Positions 1-13,831 of a stretch of DNA of 64,000 nucleotides are shown in pieces. Positions within the stretch are counted from its first letter, which is position 1, and each line of letters begins with the position of its first letter. The stretch is from Ascidia mentula. Its lineage: Eukaryota; Chordata; Ascidiacea; Phlebobranchia; Ascidiidae. The stretch lies in contig OX387201.1 in assembly GCA_947561715.1 (NCBI GenBank), positions 12,972,001 through 13,036,000 on the forward strand. The letters run 5' to 3'. The translations under genes and the position numbers were made by a program. Below the pieces are notes generated by a model, which saw only the letters and a program-made list of their open reading frames with translations, did not search any database and had not been told where the DNA came from.

Positions 1-252
1 AAAATGACTGTGCAAGAGATAAACGTGAAACATTTTAAATTAAAACCTCTTGTTATGTCTTTAAATCAAACAGTTACCTGTCAAAAAATGGAAAATAAGT
101 TTTTAATGCGAATGTTAAGAAACCCACCAGGATGTGTTCAAGTGATATATTTAAAAAATTTATGTTGAACAAGATGATTTAAGAAACATTGTTGGGCGAC
201 TAACTGTGTAACTATAAGGACTGTTTGTTTTTTACGTTTATTCCGAAATCAC

Positions 253-3200
253 CTTAATCAGTCCCTTGTAAGTGATGGACATGACGTCGAACTGGACATT
301 AACTCTCATGCCAGCTTCGTCGAACTGCAAAGGACCTGTCAATCCCACTAAGTTCGTCTGCATTAAAACAACAGCTTACGTCATATGATTGGTGAGCGAG
401 CAAAGTAAACATGAATTTTTGATCGGTGAAATGTCCAATAAAATTGAATCAGTAGCAGCAAAGATATGTAAATCTCATGAAAAGACGTAGCTTACATACA
501 TTGCATGAACGGCTGTACCAATAATAGTTAATTGTTTTTGTATTTTAGAATTGCTGACAATCGAACCAAAACTGGACACAATGTTAGCAAAACGGCCATT
601 ATAAAAAATTTGGCTTGGGTTGTATTGCCAAACAATTTTGCTACAAGGAACGTAGGTCACTGTTGTGCCCAATAACTTTGAAAAAACATCTTGTTTCCGT
701 TTTCGTCAAAATGTATAACTACTTGGTAACTCGCGGTGGCTAACTTGCTTGCATATAGGCATTCAAAGGTAGGAAATCAAATAAAACAACGAAAAACAAA
801 CGTACCAAACGCATAGAACGCGCGAGATGTTTTCCGAAGTCCCATTTCTTGTCACCTGTGCAAAGCAAACTTCGGTGTTTGAAAGAATTTGAATGATAAA
901 CGTCCGCAAGAGCTTTAGCGTACATCTGCAGTCCATCGTACATCAACGCTGCACCTGTCTGTATACGGTTGAGTAATGGATAAGTGTAGTGATTGAGTTC
1001 GACAAGAACATGATTCTGCCATTGGTCGGTTTGCTTACCGAGAACTCAGAAAGTGGAATTTTCGTACCGTTGATCGCGTAACTGGAAAGCTGTTCTCGCT
1101 GTAACGGGGAAATCGTAGAGTACTAAAAACTCCAGAGTCACGAACACGCGAATATTTTAAAAGAAAGCAACGGTTTTGTTTGTGTTAAAACAGAAAGTAC
1201 CAACGTTAATAATATTAAAACAATGCTTTACTGGGTGTGGATTTGGCATTTAGTATTTGTATAGCTGCTCATTGTTTTGAGAAAACAAATCCTAGAAAAA
1301 AAAATTAAAAATACCTACATCTAATTTGCTGAGTAAAAACGTGTTCCACTGGGAGTATATCTTATCTTCTAGGGGCTTGTCTTGCGCAATTCCAAGACAT
1401 GTTATGTTACAATGTCCGAAAACATACTTGTTATGACGCAGCAGTAAACAAGAATCCTGTTTTATAATCAACAAAATACCAATCATTTCCTGGTTTCATG
1501 TAAGAATATATGGGAATATAAGTTAATTGTTTTGAGGAGCTTTGAAACTACTTACCAGTTCAACAAGGATGTAATGAAAGCGATTATTTAATAAATCCAT
1601 TTCCAGTGCCTACAAAAAAGCCATGACAAACCATTATTAGACTCCTAATTTTCTAAATTTTTTACGTGCCTTTTTCAAAACAAGAAGTAGCACATGATGG
1701 GGACTGCAGTCAAGTAATATCTTCGTTATTTTCTTTTGCATGATAACTTTCAATAATGAGTTAAGCTGATCGTTGTTGACGCCTGCCCGCAGCACAGTCA
1801 CGTCTGCACTGTGGTTAACTATCAGAGTTTGTATCAAACTACTAAGTCGACCTAATCCTGCAATGAATGGGTATTGTTGAAGGACAAACAATTGTTCTAA
1901 CTTGAATAGAAGATTAGTGGGATACATTTCAGGAAACAATTTAAAAAAGGAAATGTACAAACCTGAATTATCGCAGTACACCACAGCTATTTTTCTCCAC
2001 CGGTAGTAGACTATGAGATCTAATATTGCCTTTCGCAATGTGTGAGATGCTGGTTCCATTTGAAACGAATATTGTGTATGTGACATCTACAAAAGGAATT
2101 GAGCTCTCAATCAATGTTTCACAAAGTTCTTTTTTTAACCAAATCCCAAATATATATTATTTTCAAATGGATTTTGATGCAAAAAAAGGTACCGGTCCGC
2201 AAGGGCAAAAAGGTTCAAAGCCACTGCTCTAATCAACCCGAGCCATAAAGTTCTACCTGCAATGTTGTATCTACTTCTGTTGGCCGAATGTTTTCCGAGA
2301 TTTCGCTTGGGTCCTCACGGATATATATGTATGGCATATCCTTTTTATTGCAAACCGAACTAATAAAGGAAGAATATTGGTATCCAACGATTGCCGCCAC
2401 GCCAATGTAGAGTTGTTCACAAGCTGAAAGGTCGACCCAATATAAATTCGTGATTTGTAACTCTGACACGAATTGATTTCAGTAACAAAAACACAGTGGT
2501 ATAAAGGACAAACCACGTCACACGGTTACAAGTAGGCTATTTTTACTTTGCTTCATAACGTCGAATGATTTTAAAGGTCCTTCCTTGTAAGATAAAATGT
2601 TCTGCGTGAACGTTTTGTTTCTCAAAATTGTATCACCGACTTTATTCAACATCAAGACAGAAAATTCAAAAGCCAAACGGATTCGTTGATCCAAGCCTTT
2701 CGATTCAATTAAGTTTTGAATTGGCGTGGGTTCGTTTTCTTCGTGTATTCCCATTTCCGGATTGTTGGTTGTTGGCTCTTTTATAACTGCCTCACTGAAT
2801 ATTCCTCCTGAAATGGAACCAGATGTGAAAATGAAAGCAAAAGTGAAAAGAGGCAAATTAGATAATTTATTGTTTTATTTTTAAGTGAGAACAAATGTAA
2901 GGTAAAGATGCATTAAATCGGTCATTTAAATTTTGCTTGGACGAGCAACCGTGACAGTAAATAACCTCAGGTCAACGCAGCAAATTTTGTGCAAATAAAA
3001 TTAGTGGTCGCGTTGCCAATGGGCTTTTAAAATGTTATCGGTGTAAACCGAGTTGTGTCCCCTACCGGCCACTCGTAATGATCGCGTCATCCGCACGCTA
3101 CAAGTGCACAAAACAAGTGGCCTAATGGACGTCGGGCGTCTTTCTTGAAACAGGTATTGATTCGAGGTGACTTTCAACAGCAACTCTCTCCGTGTCAAAC

Positions 3201-4322
3201 CTTAAGCAAGATACATAAGCCCCCAAGCCAATCGATTTAAACTTAATCACTGTTAATAAATGAGTTGGCGCTGGCGGATTGCAGAACTACAATCGCATAA
3301 AACGTTATCCGATGTAAGATTTTTGGAATTCAGTTAAGCGACCGTGGGCCAATTGCCTTTTCACCCTAATGGTATTCCCAGGGGTATTAAATGGTTACAG
3401 ATAAAACATTTTTCCAGGAAAGACACAGCCCTACTAAGGCTGTATCAAAAAAGCTAACATCAATATGACTATTATATTGAAGATTTTTAAAAATAATTAT
3501 GAGATACATGTTACCATTGCAACTGTTGTCCCGCAAAAAAGTAACAAGCAAACAAAAATAATGAATGGCGCGTAAGAACGCTGTTCATTGCCATTTCACG
3601 GTTTTGCATTAAATGAAAGACGATAAAAACATAACATGAAAACCAAGAATGAAAATAACTCAATAGTAAAAAAATATGTTTTCGGAACGTAAACATTTGT
3701 GACATCATTAATTCACTCAAAAGAAGAAGTTAAAGTTTTCAAACAAAGAAATACCGCTTCCAACGAATATAGGTTAATTGCAGCTTTTACCTCTGTAGTT
3801 CCTCAGTTGAAACCAGTGGTTTCCAACCTGAATTGTATTACGTATAACCGCTTCAAAGTCCTGCAGAGGTACCGCGAACCACCCACGTTTTATTGAGAGA
3901 AAAATATGGCACAATTGAGTGAAATACCACCTTCAAACCTTGGTTTAGGCGCATTATTTGTGAAACGGGCTGTATATGAGTGCATGATTTCTAAATAATT
4001 TCAACTTTTCATAGTACATGCAAGTTTGTCCGCAAATGTTGTTGCGTACCACCTGGGTGTCATTCGCGTACCACCGGTTAGGAATCACTGCTTTAAACAA
4101 ATCAATTACATTTGCTTCTAAGGCGCATGCACATGGTTTGCGGCAATTTTTATATTTTTGGTTATATTAATGCTAATAAAAAAATAACAATATAAAGTTA
4201 TGCATTGAGTTATTCATAATGGTTGTATTGTTTTTGGTTAGCTTACCCAATCTGACACCAGAAGAATTACCAACTTGAAATAAACACACAAGCAGCCAGA
4301 TGAGAAATTTAACGAACTTCAT
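253..4322 (-). CDS. GRIK-like: Kainate-type ionotropic glutamate receptor, amino-terminal domain (3' end outside window or truncated)
   Basis: The product resembles the extracellular amino-terminal domain (ATD) of kainate receptors, which drives subunit assembly of these glutamate-gated channels at the plasma membrane. Coding exons I can join on the minus strand are 4247-4322, 2547-2807, 2257-2423, 1670-2086, 1556-1609, 1319-1456, 1039-1098, 806-958 and 253-357. Exon 1 encodes a signal peptide (MKFVKFLIWLLVCLFQV). The junction then reads VRLGGIFSEA, like the start of mature GluK subunits. Later matches are GVAAIVGYQYSS, KAILDLIVYYRW, LLDCSPHHV, GAALMYDGLQ and GLTGPLQFDE. No ligand-binding lobe, pore loop or membrane helix is in the window. 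The last exon either splices out at 253 (K followed by gtgatt) or reads on to a stop at 238-240. The 60-nt intron at 1610-1669 needs a GC donor to keep frame. Family assignment is firm; the 3' structure is open. Confidence 0.82.
3814..4090. mobile_element. hAT-type MITE in intron 1 of the kainate-receptor gene
   Basis: A 277-bp segment begins CAGTGGTTTCCAACC and ends, in inverted form, with a matching CAGTGATTCCTAACC. Flanking 8-mers (gttgaaac at 3806-3813, ctttaaac at 4091-4098) agree at six of eight positions. Short CAGTG termini with an 8-bp duplication are the known signature of hAT transposons. There is no transposase ORF, so it would be non-autonomous. The internal text (aaccgcttcaaag, gtaccaccggttagg) recurs in fragments near 12.9-13.1 kb. 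Confidence 0.6.
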
Positions 4323-5390
4323 AGCTTGCAAATTGCTAAAACGGATTTTACTGTCGTTTTCAATTGCTTAACATGAAAACAACAACTCTATTATGTTTAA
4401 CCAATCCAATTGTCTAACTTTTCTCTGTCTGAACAACTTTGCCTTGAGCTTTGTTCTCACGGCGTTAAATCGATATTAGTTCAACTAATCTTTCTATTGG
4501 ATTATGCTCTCTGTATAAGCAGTGAGTGGCCTAAGACAAATGCACTTTCTTCCATTCACTTAATGCTTGGAAGTAATATGTGTGTTTAGTCAAAACTACG
4601 GTTTTCTTGTCCACTGCACGTTTTACGCCTTTTTTTCACTAAATCTATGAGAAGTTACAAGCTGCGCTCATGCTTGGTTTCGAAAAAGATTCTTTTATGC
4701 GTTCAACCGTTTCGACAGAGGGTTTATAACGAGATCTCAAATCGATATCTTGCGGTTTGCGTATGGATTCAATGGCAGATAATTAAAATCCAATGAGCAA
4801 GCGCTAAAACGCACACTCGATTAGTGACACAGCTTGTGTCAGATCTCAATTATTCAGTAATGAACTGTAAGCGACCACTTGATCTGCCAATACCACAAAA
4901 ACTGTATTTTGGTCATTTTTCTTCATGGTTATAAGCGGATAAGTGAAGTACACAAAGTTTTATGAAACTGCAATCAATAGGTTAAAAGATCATTGCACAT
5001 AAAATAGCACAAATAAACAATTGATTAAAACAAAAACACTGAAATAGGGAGATGCTGTTTGTTGTTGAAAGTTGAAACTTAACGTGAAACACTTCTTCAA
5101 GCGAAAAATTTACACACGCTTAGTAAATTAAACTGCATGGAAAAATAGTATGATAGATTGCACGACATGGTAATTGGCAAGTAATAAAACGGGCGCACGT
5201 TAACTGGAATCTGCACTAAAATCACAGAATTGTCACTTCCTATAGGAAAATAAATGATCTAAAAGCAGGTTGACGGTATCATTAAAATGGCGTTATGAAA
5301 ACACACAACACAGCACAATTGCACAACACAATGTATCGCTCGGATGATATGGAAACGGCGAAAAATCAACCATTTTTTCCAAAAGCACTT
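4323..5390. other. Intergenic, no gene seen
   Basis: This stretch lies between the start codon of the kainate-receptor-like gene and the stop codon of the sorting nexin gene, both on the minus strand. It should hold the promoter of the former and the 3' UTR of the latter. I see only AT-rich unique sequence, with no convincing ORF, repeat or RNA gene. Confidence 0.5.
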
Positions 5391-8300
5391 TTATTCGGGT
5401 ACCATCGCTTGGTAAAGATCGGCCGTTTCTTGAAGAGTTTGGATAATCTTTAATAAGGAAATAGAAACGTTTTATATTTGAAACATTTCTTTTGTTTATT
5501 TCGTACATTTACACGCATACATTTACACGCGACCGACAAACTGAGGGTGAAAAAGGTAAGTTAAGTAAGTTTTATGTTCCACCGTATTGTACATATACTC
5601 ACACATCTGTTACATCCGGTGGAGTTTCAATAAAATAATCGAAACATTCGAAAGCGTCATTACTTATCATGAAACGAAAGGGAGCCAATCATTATTATCT
5701 ATTGTTGATAACGCATGATAGTATTACTTACCCTCTGGTGGAAGGAGATTTGTTCGTTAAGCAAATTTTTCATGTACATTGCAAAATCGCCCACTCGGTA
5801 ATGTTGAAAGTGATTCAACTCGGCTAAAACAACACGCAACATGTTGGTGAACTTCAAAAAATCGACACTAGCGGGATGGAAACAGCATATCAGCACAGTT
5901 TTTATATTCATGCGAACACGACCAATGCTCAAGATTGGTAAGCAAATATGTATTGGAGCGTATAATAATGGTCATGTGTGATACAACGGCTAAGGTTATG
6001 TGATTTTTCCCATGATCAATAACGGTAGCACACCGCTACTAATGCCAAAAGCACTAGTATAGTCGTTTTAGCTATTGGTTTATCACCACGCACAAACAAA
6101 ACGGGACAAAAATGCAGTTTCACTAGTAGCGAAGAAAACTATATTGGTGGCCCGGGTTTGGGTAACTAACAACAAAGGAGCCAAGTCCTGTGTTATTTAA
6201 CGTTCCATTTAATCATTCTAATGGCATTATTACGTTATGTCAAGTCAAAGCAAAAGTTTATCATACTTGAAAATCAACTGTCTGTAATTATTATGTCGTA
6301 TGACAGCAAAACAATCGTTGGTCAAGCAACATACCTGCGCTCATGATGGAAACCACCAACTACTGGTGATGTCACACTTACATACGAAATATTTGGTTCG
6401 TGCGAATGTTTCTAATTTATTTGGGTTCGCAGGAACCCGAATCCTTGTCCATATGGCGTGTCCCTAGTATGTTTACTTTTAATATTATAAACACATTAAA
6501 AGGAATCTCTCGTAGATTAGACTTTCACAAGACCTGTTACAAATGCACATTTTGTTGTTGTACTTTTCAATAAGGGAAAATGTACGATCGTATACGATCG
6601 TCACACCACTTACCTTGCACACAGTAAACAACCTTTTCCGTCCTCAGCAATACGTCATCCAACTCATCTCGAGTCACCTTGTTTTCTAATTGTAATCGAC
6701 GTACCTCTTTCTGCTTCTCCAAAACGCTCTACACAACATAAAAACGTTATGTTTTAAAAGTCATACAAAAAAACTAGAGCAAACATAAAAAACACAATCT
6801 ATATATTTTGAGACAATGTTAATGTGGTGATAAAAACGTCCACACAGATTCGTTGCAAAAGGTTTCAATTTACACGGATATTCGATTTTATGGATATATA
6901 TCATATGAGTTCCGAAACAATTTCCAACACAAATAAAACCACTGACCACTGTCGGCTAACATACTGGTTTGTTTTTTGTTAATTGGTAAAAAAAGAAAAG
7001 TAGGTGGCATCAGTTTATTGAACAAAAAAATTAAATGGATTACCCTCTCATTGCCGAGAATGTTGGGAAAGGTTGCAAGAACACCTTTGTATTCGTTGAC
7101 TCCTTCTAAAAAGGGATACCAATCCAGCTTTGCTTGTTCCGAATACATTTTGCCGATGGTTTCATATGCTTTTCCCGTGTGCTTTAGTGCGTCAGTAAGA
7201 GGTTGCGAGACTATGAATAAAAATTATAATCCAAAAACATGGTTTGCTCAAAAGTTATGTTTATCGAGTGTTTTGAATGTCCCATAAAACTCAGCTTGAA
7301 AAGTCACATCACATGATCGAAAAGCAAGTGACATCACACTTCCCGCATAAACATTCACTCAACAAGGAAATAAGCGGTTGGCAGGTTAATCATTCTTACC
7401 TGGTCTTTCATCCAGTTCAAAAGATTGACTCAATGAGTTTAAAGCCAAGCCGAATCTGTTGTGGTCTTGCTTGAAAGCTGAACAAAAAATGATTTTAGAT
7501 TATTTCTCACTGAGAAAAAAAGTTATTGTATCACTTACAATATCATCATATAAAAGTGATTTTCAATGCTCGACAAATTTTTCTTAAAGACATGACCCTC
7601 TAAGCTTAATGCAGATTTGCTCCAACATTAACAGAGTTGTACAGCATCAACAAAATGTTAAATGTTCTTACCGCCCTGATAGTTCTTGATGTGATCTTGG
7701 CCAATGATCATGAGCTGTTTACACGATTCGTCCATACTACGGGTAAATTTGTTGTGTGTATCCAACGTTTGCTCTCTAAACAAAAATAGTAACTTTTAAA
7801 ATAGTGAGGAAAACGTTAGTTGAACTTGACATACATACAATTAGTCTTGTGTGTAAAGTCAATCGAAAGAGAAAATATAATTTAATATTTTCTTGGCTGT
7901 GACACATTGTCCAAGTGCATACTGTTAACGAAATTGCAATGGAAATTATTAACCAACATCTAATCCACCCGTGCCACCAACATAAATCAAATCAATAAAA
8001 CTTTGTCACCGAAAGTGCTGTATATCGGCGTAGGCGTCCCACACTAAAATTTCAGCTGAGACAAATAGATTGATAAAAACAACTCACGATATTGCAAGAT
8101 CTATGGTGTTGGATGGTGGCTCGATACATAGTAAAAATGCCCCGCCAACTGCTTCATCCTTCTCAGCTTTACGTTTACCTGCTTTCCACGCCTGTTTAAA
8201 CATACGTACTGTCAACTTTACATGACGTCACGAAAGCCTACATTGGAGAGGGGTGAGATAAAGCAGGTTTAAAACGATTTTTATTGAAATCATTTCTTTA

Positions 8301-11300
8301 AAATTGTTTAGTCTGGTACGGTTATAATTATACTGTAATAAAATAACCTTGCCGGCTGTAACACCATGGTATCACAAACCTCACTAATTAACTACATATT
8401 TATTTTGGTTGTTCCTGTTTTTTTTTACGGTAAAACCCTAACTCACACGTTCATCATCTTTTGACGTGATGAAATGTTTGAATACTTCGGATCTTGATAC
8501 AACGGGATGTAGAGCAATCCGACAAATCCAAGACTGGAGCTGAGCTCTACGGGCTTCGATAAATTCGTCCTCATATCGACCTACGAAACAACCGCAAGTT
8601 GTTTGTGTGATATGTCTGTTGGCATTCGTCTACTATAGACAAATTTTGTAAGAAAAGTTTAGAGCATATAAAATAATGCAACAACTGTATGGACGTTTAG
8701 CCACAACATGTACAATTAATATAGAAAGTCTTCCATTTCCATGGTCACTTTAATTAAGGTCGCAAAGCAATGAAATCGATAAAACCGGGTCCGCAATTTG
8801 AAGTAAATCAATAGGCATACAACTGAGAGACATTTCGACAAGCTGCTGGAAGTGAAATCGACTTTGTTACAATTGCCTTCCAGTATCTTTTCCGAGGTTT
8901 ATCAGGCAGTCATTGATGCTTACACTACTCTATTCAAACACATGACAAAGGTTCTGATCGTGTTATGCCTTACATCCGCTTTCATGAAATACCTAATTGT
9001 CCCAGTTAGCAGTGCTAAATGTAAACAACGTTTTTTAACAACTTTAGGCGACAAGGGACAATTGTCCTGTTTTGCATTAAAGTTTCGAACAAATACCGGT
9101 AATTTGTTTGTCGGGAAGTTGGGGAATTGATATTGTGACGTTGTACTTCCTGTTGAGCTGCTCATACAGCCAATCAAAGTGCTTAAATCGCCGCTGCACG
9201 GGTGTCTGTGTGTGCTGGAAGAGGAAAGTTTTCTTAGAAAAACTTGATCTGTTGCCACAAATCACAATGGACACATACCGAGGGTGTGATGTTGTATGCA
9301 ATGAAGCTTTTGAAGCCTGAAAACTTGCTTTCCTTCACCGGGTTGGAGACAGCACAGTTGAAAGGTTCAGGTGTGTTTGCCCACATTGGACCAACATCAC
9401 CAAGCTAAAAATTAAATTCTTTACTAACTACAGTTTGAATGAGCAAAAACAAAACACACCTACTTTGTTTTGAACAAAATAATACACTTACCACAATGTC
9501 ACTTAAATCATTATCATCAACTTCTGCTTTGTATTCACCAAGAATAAAAGCCTCTGCTGGAGTTTTGGTAAATGTAGAAAATCTAAGACCCACAATAGTG
9601 ACATTAGTTACCACAGTAACACTTTTAATTTAAAAATTTATATTACAAGTTCATTCCAACTTTAATCTGTGTTTTACGATCAGTTCGCTTTCCAGGAGAA
9701 GTTTCTGATATTCCGAGAGACTGATGAGATCTTGTTGGTGAAACTTGTTGCTGAAAAATAAAATAAAATTGCGATAACTATCAGTGTGCATATTATAATT
9801 TTGATATTTTTTTAAAAGCTTTTGGTTCTAATTTACTTTGCCAAAATTTTTATGCACTTACACCAGTAGCCACACCAGAGCCTTCCCATTCATCTGACCA
9901 CTCAGTTGCATCATTAGTTGGTGGGGGTGGAGGTTCTTCAGTTGGTGCTGGGTCGCCCCATGGCTGGAAATAATCATATAGTTAGATATATATTTTTTGG
10001 TAATTTCAATGCATTTGCACTTAAATTAGGACAAACAAAAACACTATACAAATTGTTAGTAGCAGGATTGTAGCCGAAGCTGTGACAAATTCAATTTACC
10101 CAATAAGTCAAAGCAGTATATGAAAAATCATGCTCCAAGAGCTTTAAACTTTCAACCCTGGCTATACCAACTGAACAACATGAGCTCAATGGTTTGAGTA
10201 AATATAATGATAGAATTACACACTGGTACATAAGAGCACAACATTTTTGCAGAGGATCACCCCAAATTGCAGCAACACAAAAATCATGCATACCTTAGTA
10301 CACCAGGGCAGGAACCCCTTAATATTGTATTTTACTTGCGAATCTCTGCTTTCTCTAAAGTACTTGTGTTTTCACAATTACACCAACATTACATATAAAG
10401 TAGCATGCATTTGAATAAACAATATTGGAAAATAGAATATTGCTTAAATGATAAAAATGAGCAAAGTTTGTGCAGATCTACAGCAGAGAGTTCCTTTAAA
10501 GCTGGAAGTATGTTAGATTATTAGTCAATCATTTGCAAAGTTTGATGAATTAGTGCAATAAAATATGAAATATATACATATATGTTAACAAACAGATACC
10601 TTTTCATCACCAATTGTCTCAAAATTGTTGCCCTCTGTTTTCTGATTACATTGCTTGTAATTACATACATGTTTGAATTGTTTTATACATATTTACATAC
10701 TTGGTAATAACAATATCACACTTGCACACCACATGGAATTAATATAGTAATTATTTCAAACATTTCATGAAAAATTGGCATATTGTGTGAGTTTACCTGT
10801 GCAGTGCTAAACCCCAAACCAAAAATATCATCCACTGGAAATTGCTTGCATAAAAAGTACCATGTATAAAGTTTGTTGTTTAAAAAACAATTATATATAC
10901 ATATTATTCATGAAAATATAGTTGCACATCACGAATTTACCTCATGAGAAACTGATGGTTTACCAACACCAAAAGGATCGCCGTTAAAGTAAGGCTTGCA
11001 GGAAAAAGTATCCAAATTAGGGTTCGACTACTTTTATACCCCAGCTAAACAATTATATTTGGCACAAACTAACAACCAGCATTCTCAGACTATTGTTTTT
11101 AATTTTGAAGGAGAAATAATAAGGGAGACTCGATCAACTTTTTAAAAGTTACATATTTCTAAGAAAAAAACATAATTAAGTGTGTCACCTGTTCAGGTGG
11201 TGGTGGTGGTAACTCTGATGCAGGTGGTGGATCTTGGGATATATTAAGTTTCTAAAAATTAAAACAAAGTTTTTATTTGAATATAACTATCTAACAAATA

Positions 11301-12082
11301 GAGTTACAAGTATTACTTTTACCTCAACATAAGCTTCAGGAAATAAACCGACCCTTCCATCAGCTGCTTGTCCCTCCCACCAGCCATCTCCAACATCCTG
11401 AAATTAACACAGCAATGTACAAAGTCGTTCGGTTCTTTTGTTTTAAATTTTAGTGCTTGTGGTTTTGGTGGAGGAAAGATTTGGCAAATGGGGTGCGAAC
11501 CAGCCAATGCACAATGTATTAGCTTATTTGTTTTTTCAAACTGAATTTTTTTTCAATCTGAATAACAATATTATAACTAGTAAACAAGGAATAAAATGAC
11601 ATTTAAATAATATTTATTTATTTACTGATTTACTTTAGAAGGTATTGGGCCTACATGCACTGACATACTTGCCTATGATATAAAGCAATAAAAAAATGGT
11701 CTGAGCTTTAAAAAAGAAAAACCTATCAAAGGGTTAGGGCTTAAACTAACCCCCTTTTTAGTTTACTATCTGCTTTGTGTTAAGTCGTGATTTAAACCAA
11801 ACCTATAGATTTTTAAACTGAGTTATTTCAAATGCATATACCTTGTTAGTAACAGAAATAATTTCTTCAGTTGAAAATGAAAGCTCCCCATTTTCTGTGT
11901 CTCCATCAAAATCATACAGAGCTTTAACCTACAAATAATAACATACAGATTCATGCAAACAGTAAACTTCAATTCTTAAAACTGTTTCAAAATACTACCA
12001 CGCACAATTTATCCAAAGTTGAATGAATTTTGTTTGCCAACAATCAAATTAGGCTATAATGTAAAATACCAACCTGATCCAT
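5391..12082 (-). CDS. SNX9/18/33: SH3-PX-BAR sorting nexin of the SNX9/SNX18/SNX33 family
   Basis: Proteins of this family bind phosphoinositides and bend membranes during endocytosis, linking dynamin and actin through an N-terminal SH3 domain. Exons (minus): 12074-12082, 11842-11928, 11323-11397, 11189-11251, 10941-10994, 10797-10844, probably 10598-10639, 9862-9963, 9647-9750, 9492-9582, 9279-9404, 9097-9214, 8447-8580, 8088-8191, 7672-7775, 7400-7477, 7044-7210, 6614-6728, a 28-nt micro-exon 6335-6362, 5732-5867 and 5391-5447. All phases agree, giving about 613 residues, the usual family length. SH3: [17 protein letters not shown] and [18 protein letters not shown] low-complexity linker with PPPPP follows. 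[17 protein letters not shown] and [42 protein letters not shown]. The start follows SNX9, whose SH3 domain also begins at the N-terminus. A candidate acceptor AG lies 15 nt upstream of the ATG. Confidence 0.93.
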
Positions 12083-13831
12083 ATCGAACTTCGTCACTAA
12101 ATTTGGAAAAACTTAAATGGAAAGTACAGGAGGATATAAATAATTGCTACGCAGGGCCACCGAATCACCACAGTAAACACTATTAATGCAAAGTATGCAA
12201 GTGAGAGGAAATAACAACTCCCTTTGCATCGATGAAACTGAACTGCGACTGCGCAAAATGCAGAAATCAGTGAAGGGAAGCAACAGGTCATGCAGAACGA
12301 AAACCAAAGGTTTTTTACCGCTGATGTCCATACGTTTCTAGTAAAGTAAAATGTGTTGCATTATAAACAAGCCAAAATAATAAACATGATAATTAAAGTA
12401 TACAACCAAAAACTTTCGCCTGACCCAAAACCGTAAACATTTCGGCCATCACCAAAACCTCCGACTGGGCAGTCAATGCCATTACTTGCGTTCTGATAAG
12501 AATTGCGAACCCGTGTTTGAGAGTATGAAAACAAATGTTACTGATGTACAACGTAATATTTGTAACTTCACGTACTCGATATACAAATAAATCAATCCGG
12601 AGTTTTGTTACGTTACTAATTGTGAGGCGCTATGTTTGCTGTGAGAGATCCGCAGATATTAGGTGAAGGTTCTGTTTTGCTGCTTTTCTGGTTTTGGGGT
12701 CAAATAGCGGATTAATAACTTTAACGCAGTGATTCCTATAACCTTTTTGTTGTTGCGTAACACTTGGAGGTAAAACAATTTTGACGCGTATACCAACTAG
12801 TCCAGTGTTACAAACTTTGTAATACAGTACCCAAGGGGGATAAATAACGAACATTTTGAGATCACTTACGATTTTTTGAATTCGAACTACATCCGCAAAT
12901 TACGGAAAGGTGCTCGCGTACCACCTGAAATGCTATCGCGTACCACTGTTTGGAAAACACACTGCTTTAAGGCAACGACGCGAATTCTTTAATATGTTTT
13001 TAACTTACTGAGGTTATCTTGTCCGCAGCAAACACTTTTGTCAAACGTTCCCGCCAACCGCTTCAAAGCCTTTTGCCAAAAGTTATTCACGTACCACTTG
13101 TTAGGTCGAACTTAAGAATTCTAGAGGGAAAATGTGTGGAAAACTCTAGTCAGGCATTGAGGGGCTTAAAAGGGCATGCTGTAGGTCAAGGCCCTTGAGA
13201 GAAAATGATATGCTGGTTCGTGGGAGGTCTAAATCCATTCCCTTCAGCTTTGAAGGAACAAATGTCAATGGGTTCCCCAGATTGTTATGGGTCCTGTTGC
13301 GGCCCACTTGATCTGCACCGCTTTTCGCGGGAGCCTGGCATAAGAGTGCCAAAAACTTACATGTTCTGCTCAATTCCTAGTAGCACGAATCAGCCACTAC
13401 TGCTTGTTTCTGTGTATGGTGATCTTGTCCCGATTTGCGTTTCCAATGCTTTATTCGGACGCATCTATGGTGCAATAAATGAAAGTTCATTGAGTGTTGT
13501 TGTAACGTAATAAAATGGCCACTACATGTAACAGCTAGGGCATTTTTTTTCATAGAAGTCATCTATTTCCACAAGGTCCAGACGATGCCCTTGATGGGCA
13601 CAAATATCACATTATTTTTGTTTTAGGTTGAATAACAAAAGAATCAGAATGTCATGTATTGCGGGTTATGGCATAAAATATTTCTTAGGTCATTAAAGTT
13701 ATAAATTTAAAAAATTGCGTTCGACTTCGCATTTATTCTATGTGTGTTGCTTAGATATATTTAGGACTTTGGTTCGGTAAAATATTCAATTCCTGGTCTG
13801 ATTGAGCTGATCTGAATCGCAAAAATTGTTA
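12083..13831. other. Intergenic region between SNX and DUSP genes with decayed hAT-like fragments
   Basis: The flanking genes diverge, so this interval should hold both promoters. Around 12895-13110 there are pieces of the family seen at 3814-4090: the phrase cgcgtaccac twice, aaccgcttcaaag, and ccacttgttagg. They look like old, partly deleted copies. The remaining ORFs, including a 101-codon one at 13205-13510, show no recognisable family, no splice-consistent partners and no coding-like composition. Confidence 0.45.
12895..13112. repeat. Degraded hAT-type MITE fragments
   Basis: The segment carries the motifs gcgtaccac (twice near 12915-12945), cacactgcttt near 12957, and aaccgcttcaaagcc followed by acgtaccacttgttagg. 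All of these correspond to parts of the better preserved element at 3814-4090. Ends and duplications are no longer clear, so the limits are approximate. Confidence 0.45.
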
